Positions 61,994 to 64,000 of a stretch of 64,000 bases of DNA are shown in pieces. This DNA is from Apostichopus japonicus (Eukaryota; Echinodermata; Holothuroidea; Aspidochirotida; Stichopodidae), in assembly GCF_037975245.1 (NCBI RefSeq), contig NC_092575.1:10882001-10946000 (forward strand). The letters run 5' to 3'. A program made the translations under genes and the position numbers. Position 1 is the stretch's first letter. Every line of letters begins with the position of its first letter. A model generated the notes under the pieces. It was not told the DNA's origin. It saw nothing but the letters and a program-made list of their open reading frames with translations, and did no database searches.

Positions 61994-64000
61994 CTGTAAA
62001 AAGACGATCGTTACACTGACGGTGGAAATATTAACCAACAACTCCAAAGCATTTAAGAAAACACCCTTCTTGAAGGCTTTAATAACTATGACAATTTCAA
62101 TCTTTTTTTCAGAAAAATGATTTCTTCTGTACATTATCTTTATGATAGTCATAAAGCGTTTAATTCGAAGTACAATCACTTAACCGAAATTACATAGAAC
62201 CACGGATGGAATAAATCACAGAATCTATAAAAGTTAATACATATTGTCTGTCACAATAAATGAACTAACAACTAAAATACTTCAAAATCATATCATACAA
62301 TCTTTGACATTATTCAAACTATTTTTTTTTCTTGGCTCTTTTTCTTTTATAAAGAGGATCAGACTGATCTGGATAATCTTGAAACCAGGTCCCTAGGGTT
62401 CCGTCGAAGTTTGAGACTATGGGGTCATTTCTTGTACATTCTTTTCTATTACTGTAATACCAGAAACTAGACACCATGTAAGTGGCTGATAATGATATCT
62501 TCGTTGAACAGGAATCTGCTTTAACTTTCCTAGCGTAACAGTTATTGTCTCTTCATATTTCCATTTTTGCTATTTTTTATAATTCTGACTAATTTTTAAA
62601 TACAATACCCAGCAAACGCAACATTTTTAAGATTTGGTTTCTATCCTGTTATATACAAACATAGTTCTACTAATCCATGCTAGAAGTTTCCAAAATAGCA
62701 AACAGCTGAGGCTGTTTATCCTCCCCACCTTGTATCCAGTACACCAGACAAATTTTCGTAAAATTTTACCAACATTGCTGGGTAACTTTGGTAAATGCCA
62801 ATATTTTTTTCCCATTTCCTGCAGATATATCTCTGACCAATTTTAGCCCGCGATACTATCTTTCGGTACATATAATGGCGACGCATTTTTTCATTTCTTA
62901 CAATAAACGAGCTAATGGTCAAATATACTGTATCGGTGAATTTATTGCTATCGTATTAAACTTTACCATGGCATAATAATTTGAAAAAACAAAATTTTCA
63001 GAATCATCAAATTTTGGCTGTGTTATTTTTTTTCAAAAATTACACACTACGTGGGAAAAAAATGTAACTAAATCAGTTGGTTCCTGAAAGATTTCATCAG
63101 CAATGAATCAAATATCATTCAAAGCTATATTTCATTGCAATCTTTTAAAGGGCACACTAAAGTACTTACACGAAGGTATTGAATTGCCAATTTGAATGAG
63201 TGACTCAGTCTACAGGGTTATCATCCAAAGTACACAATAACCAACATGTACTAAAGCTTTATTGAAAATAAAAATTCTAGTTCAAGCATGCTGTCACAAT
63301 AAACAAACATGCTGTACGAGTAGTGTATGCATAGCATACAATATGTTTATCTGCCGTGTATGAATAAAAGACAAACATATTTTACCAACCATTGTTGAAA
63401 TGACATTATATCAAAGTTTGGGGACCATCTTTTTCTGGAGATCCAGGGATATGATATTGATGTTGACAACCTCCCCACCCCCCCAACCCTCCCTCTCCTC
63501 TCCCAAGTTGATGTGAAGGGTTAGTACCTAAGCTGTACTTTTCAGAGGAAGGCATTTTGAAGATCTCTCAGTGTTGATAATATAAACCTTTATATCTAGC
63601 TGTACAAAATAATTTTGCTGCATTAGTCTTCGAATGAGAAACTACTTCAACTTTAAGAGGTTTTAACAATCTAAGATCAGTCTGTTATGTCATGGGCAGC
63701 AAATAAAGATTGTCATGAAGTAATACAATTCCATGAACACAGACATACAGCACCACATTAACGTTCAACCGGACAAGTTTTTTCAGGTATGAGCAAAATT
63801 CAATGGACAGGGGATGACAAATGCAACAGCGGAAAGGATTTTACCAGGCGAAAAATAAAACGGAAAAATGGGTTGAGAAAAAGGAAGGAATGTATAAGCG
63901 AAAATAATGTAAAAAATGTAAAGTATGTCGGAAAGGAAACATTCAAGTCCTCCCTAAGCCTTTTCTTTGGGGGGGGGGGGGAGTAGGGGGAATGATTGAT
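61994..64000. other. Intron toward missing 5' exons, nothing recognised
   Basis: No EGF pattern, start codon context or signal peptide. Poly-G at 63970-63981. Confidence 0.45.

Noticed and set aside
63160-63185. Donor-like GTGTAAGTAC on the minus strand upstream of exon 1
   Set aside because: No coding pattern or acceptor found with it.

Overview
The window looks like animal (metazoan) nuclear DNA: AT-rich, intron-dense, with many microsatellites, minisatellites, tRNA-derived SINE-like repeats, a non-LTR retrotransposon end and small hAT-like inverted-repeat elements. The style of the main gene (one EGF-like domain per exon, with a CUB domain inside the array) and the repeat types suggest a marine deuterostome, most likely an echinoderm. 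That placement is inference from family style, not a database match.

One large gene on the minus strand fills the window from about 62.0 kb (5' side) to 7.2 kb (3' side). I reconstructed 38 coding exons: 35 each encode one EGF-like domain, one 366-bp exon encodes a whole CUB domain, and two encode a stalk, a transmembrane helix and a short cytoplasmic tail with a stop codon. Every internal exon has a length divisible by three and fits phase-1 introns at both ends, so any subset can be joined in frame. No start codon or signal peptide was found, so the 5' end lies beyond 64000. The predicted product is a type I membrane protein with a long Notch-like EGF ectodomain. About 19 EGFs carry the O-fucose consensus and about 15 the O-glucose consensus. 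Three EGFs on the N-terminal side of the CUB and one just before the membrane exon at 14.6-14.8 kb also fit the Asx-hydroxylation consensus.

The 3' end is unusual. A complete membrane-anchor exon lies at 14646-14830. Three further EGF exons follow (10607-10720, 9900-10019, 8104-8232), then a second membrane-anchor exon at 7235-7436. Both anchor exons start their helix with Trp-Trp-Leu after the same kind of acidic stalk. They are either alternative last exons giving two membrane forms, or the ends of two adjacent genes produced by duplication.

Layout: 1-7.2 kb, 3' flank and likely 3' UTR with a 335-bp hAT-like MITE; 7.2-14.8 kb, the two 3' ends with satellites between them; 14.8-18.4 kb, an intron with a ~130-bp satellite split by nested elements; 18.4-29 kb, eleven EGF exons plus a Penelope-type inverted repeat and a LINE 3' end; 29.8-30.2 kb, CUB; 31-48 kb, fourteen EGF exons, a broken P2X7-like gene fragment on the opposite strand, a 39-bp minisatellite grown from an exon's splice donor, and a 61-bp satellite split by a 656-bp MITE; 48-53 kb, an intron of simple repeats; 53-62 kb, seven EGF exons; 62-64 kb, intron with nothing recognised.
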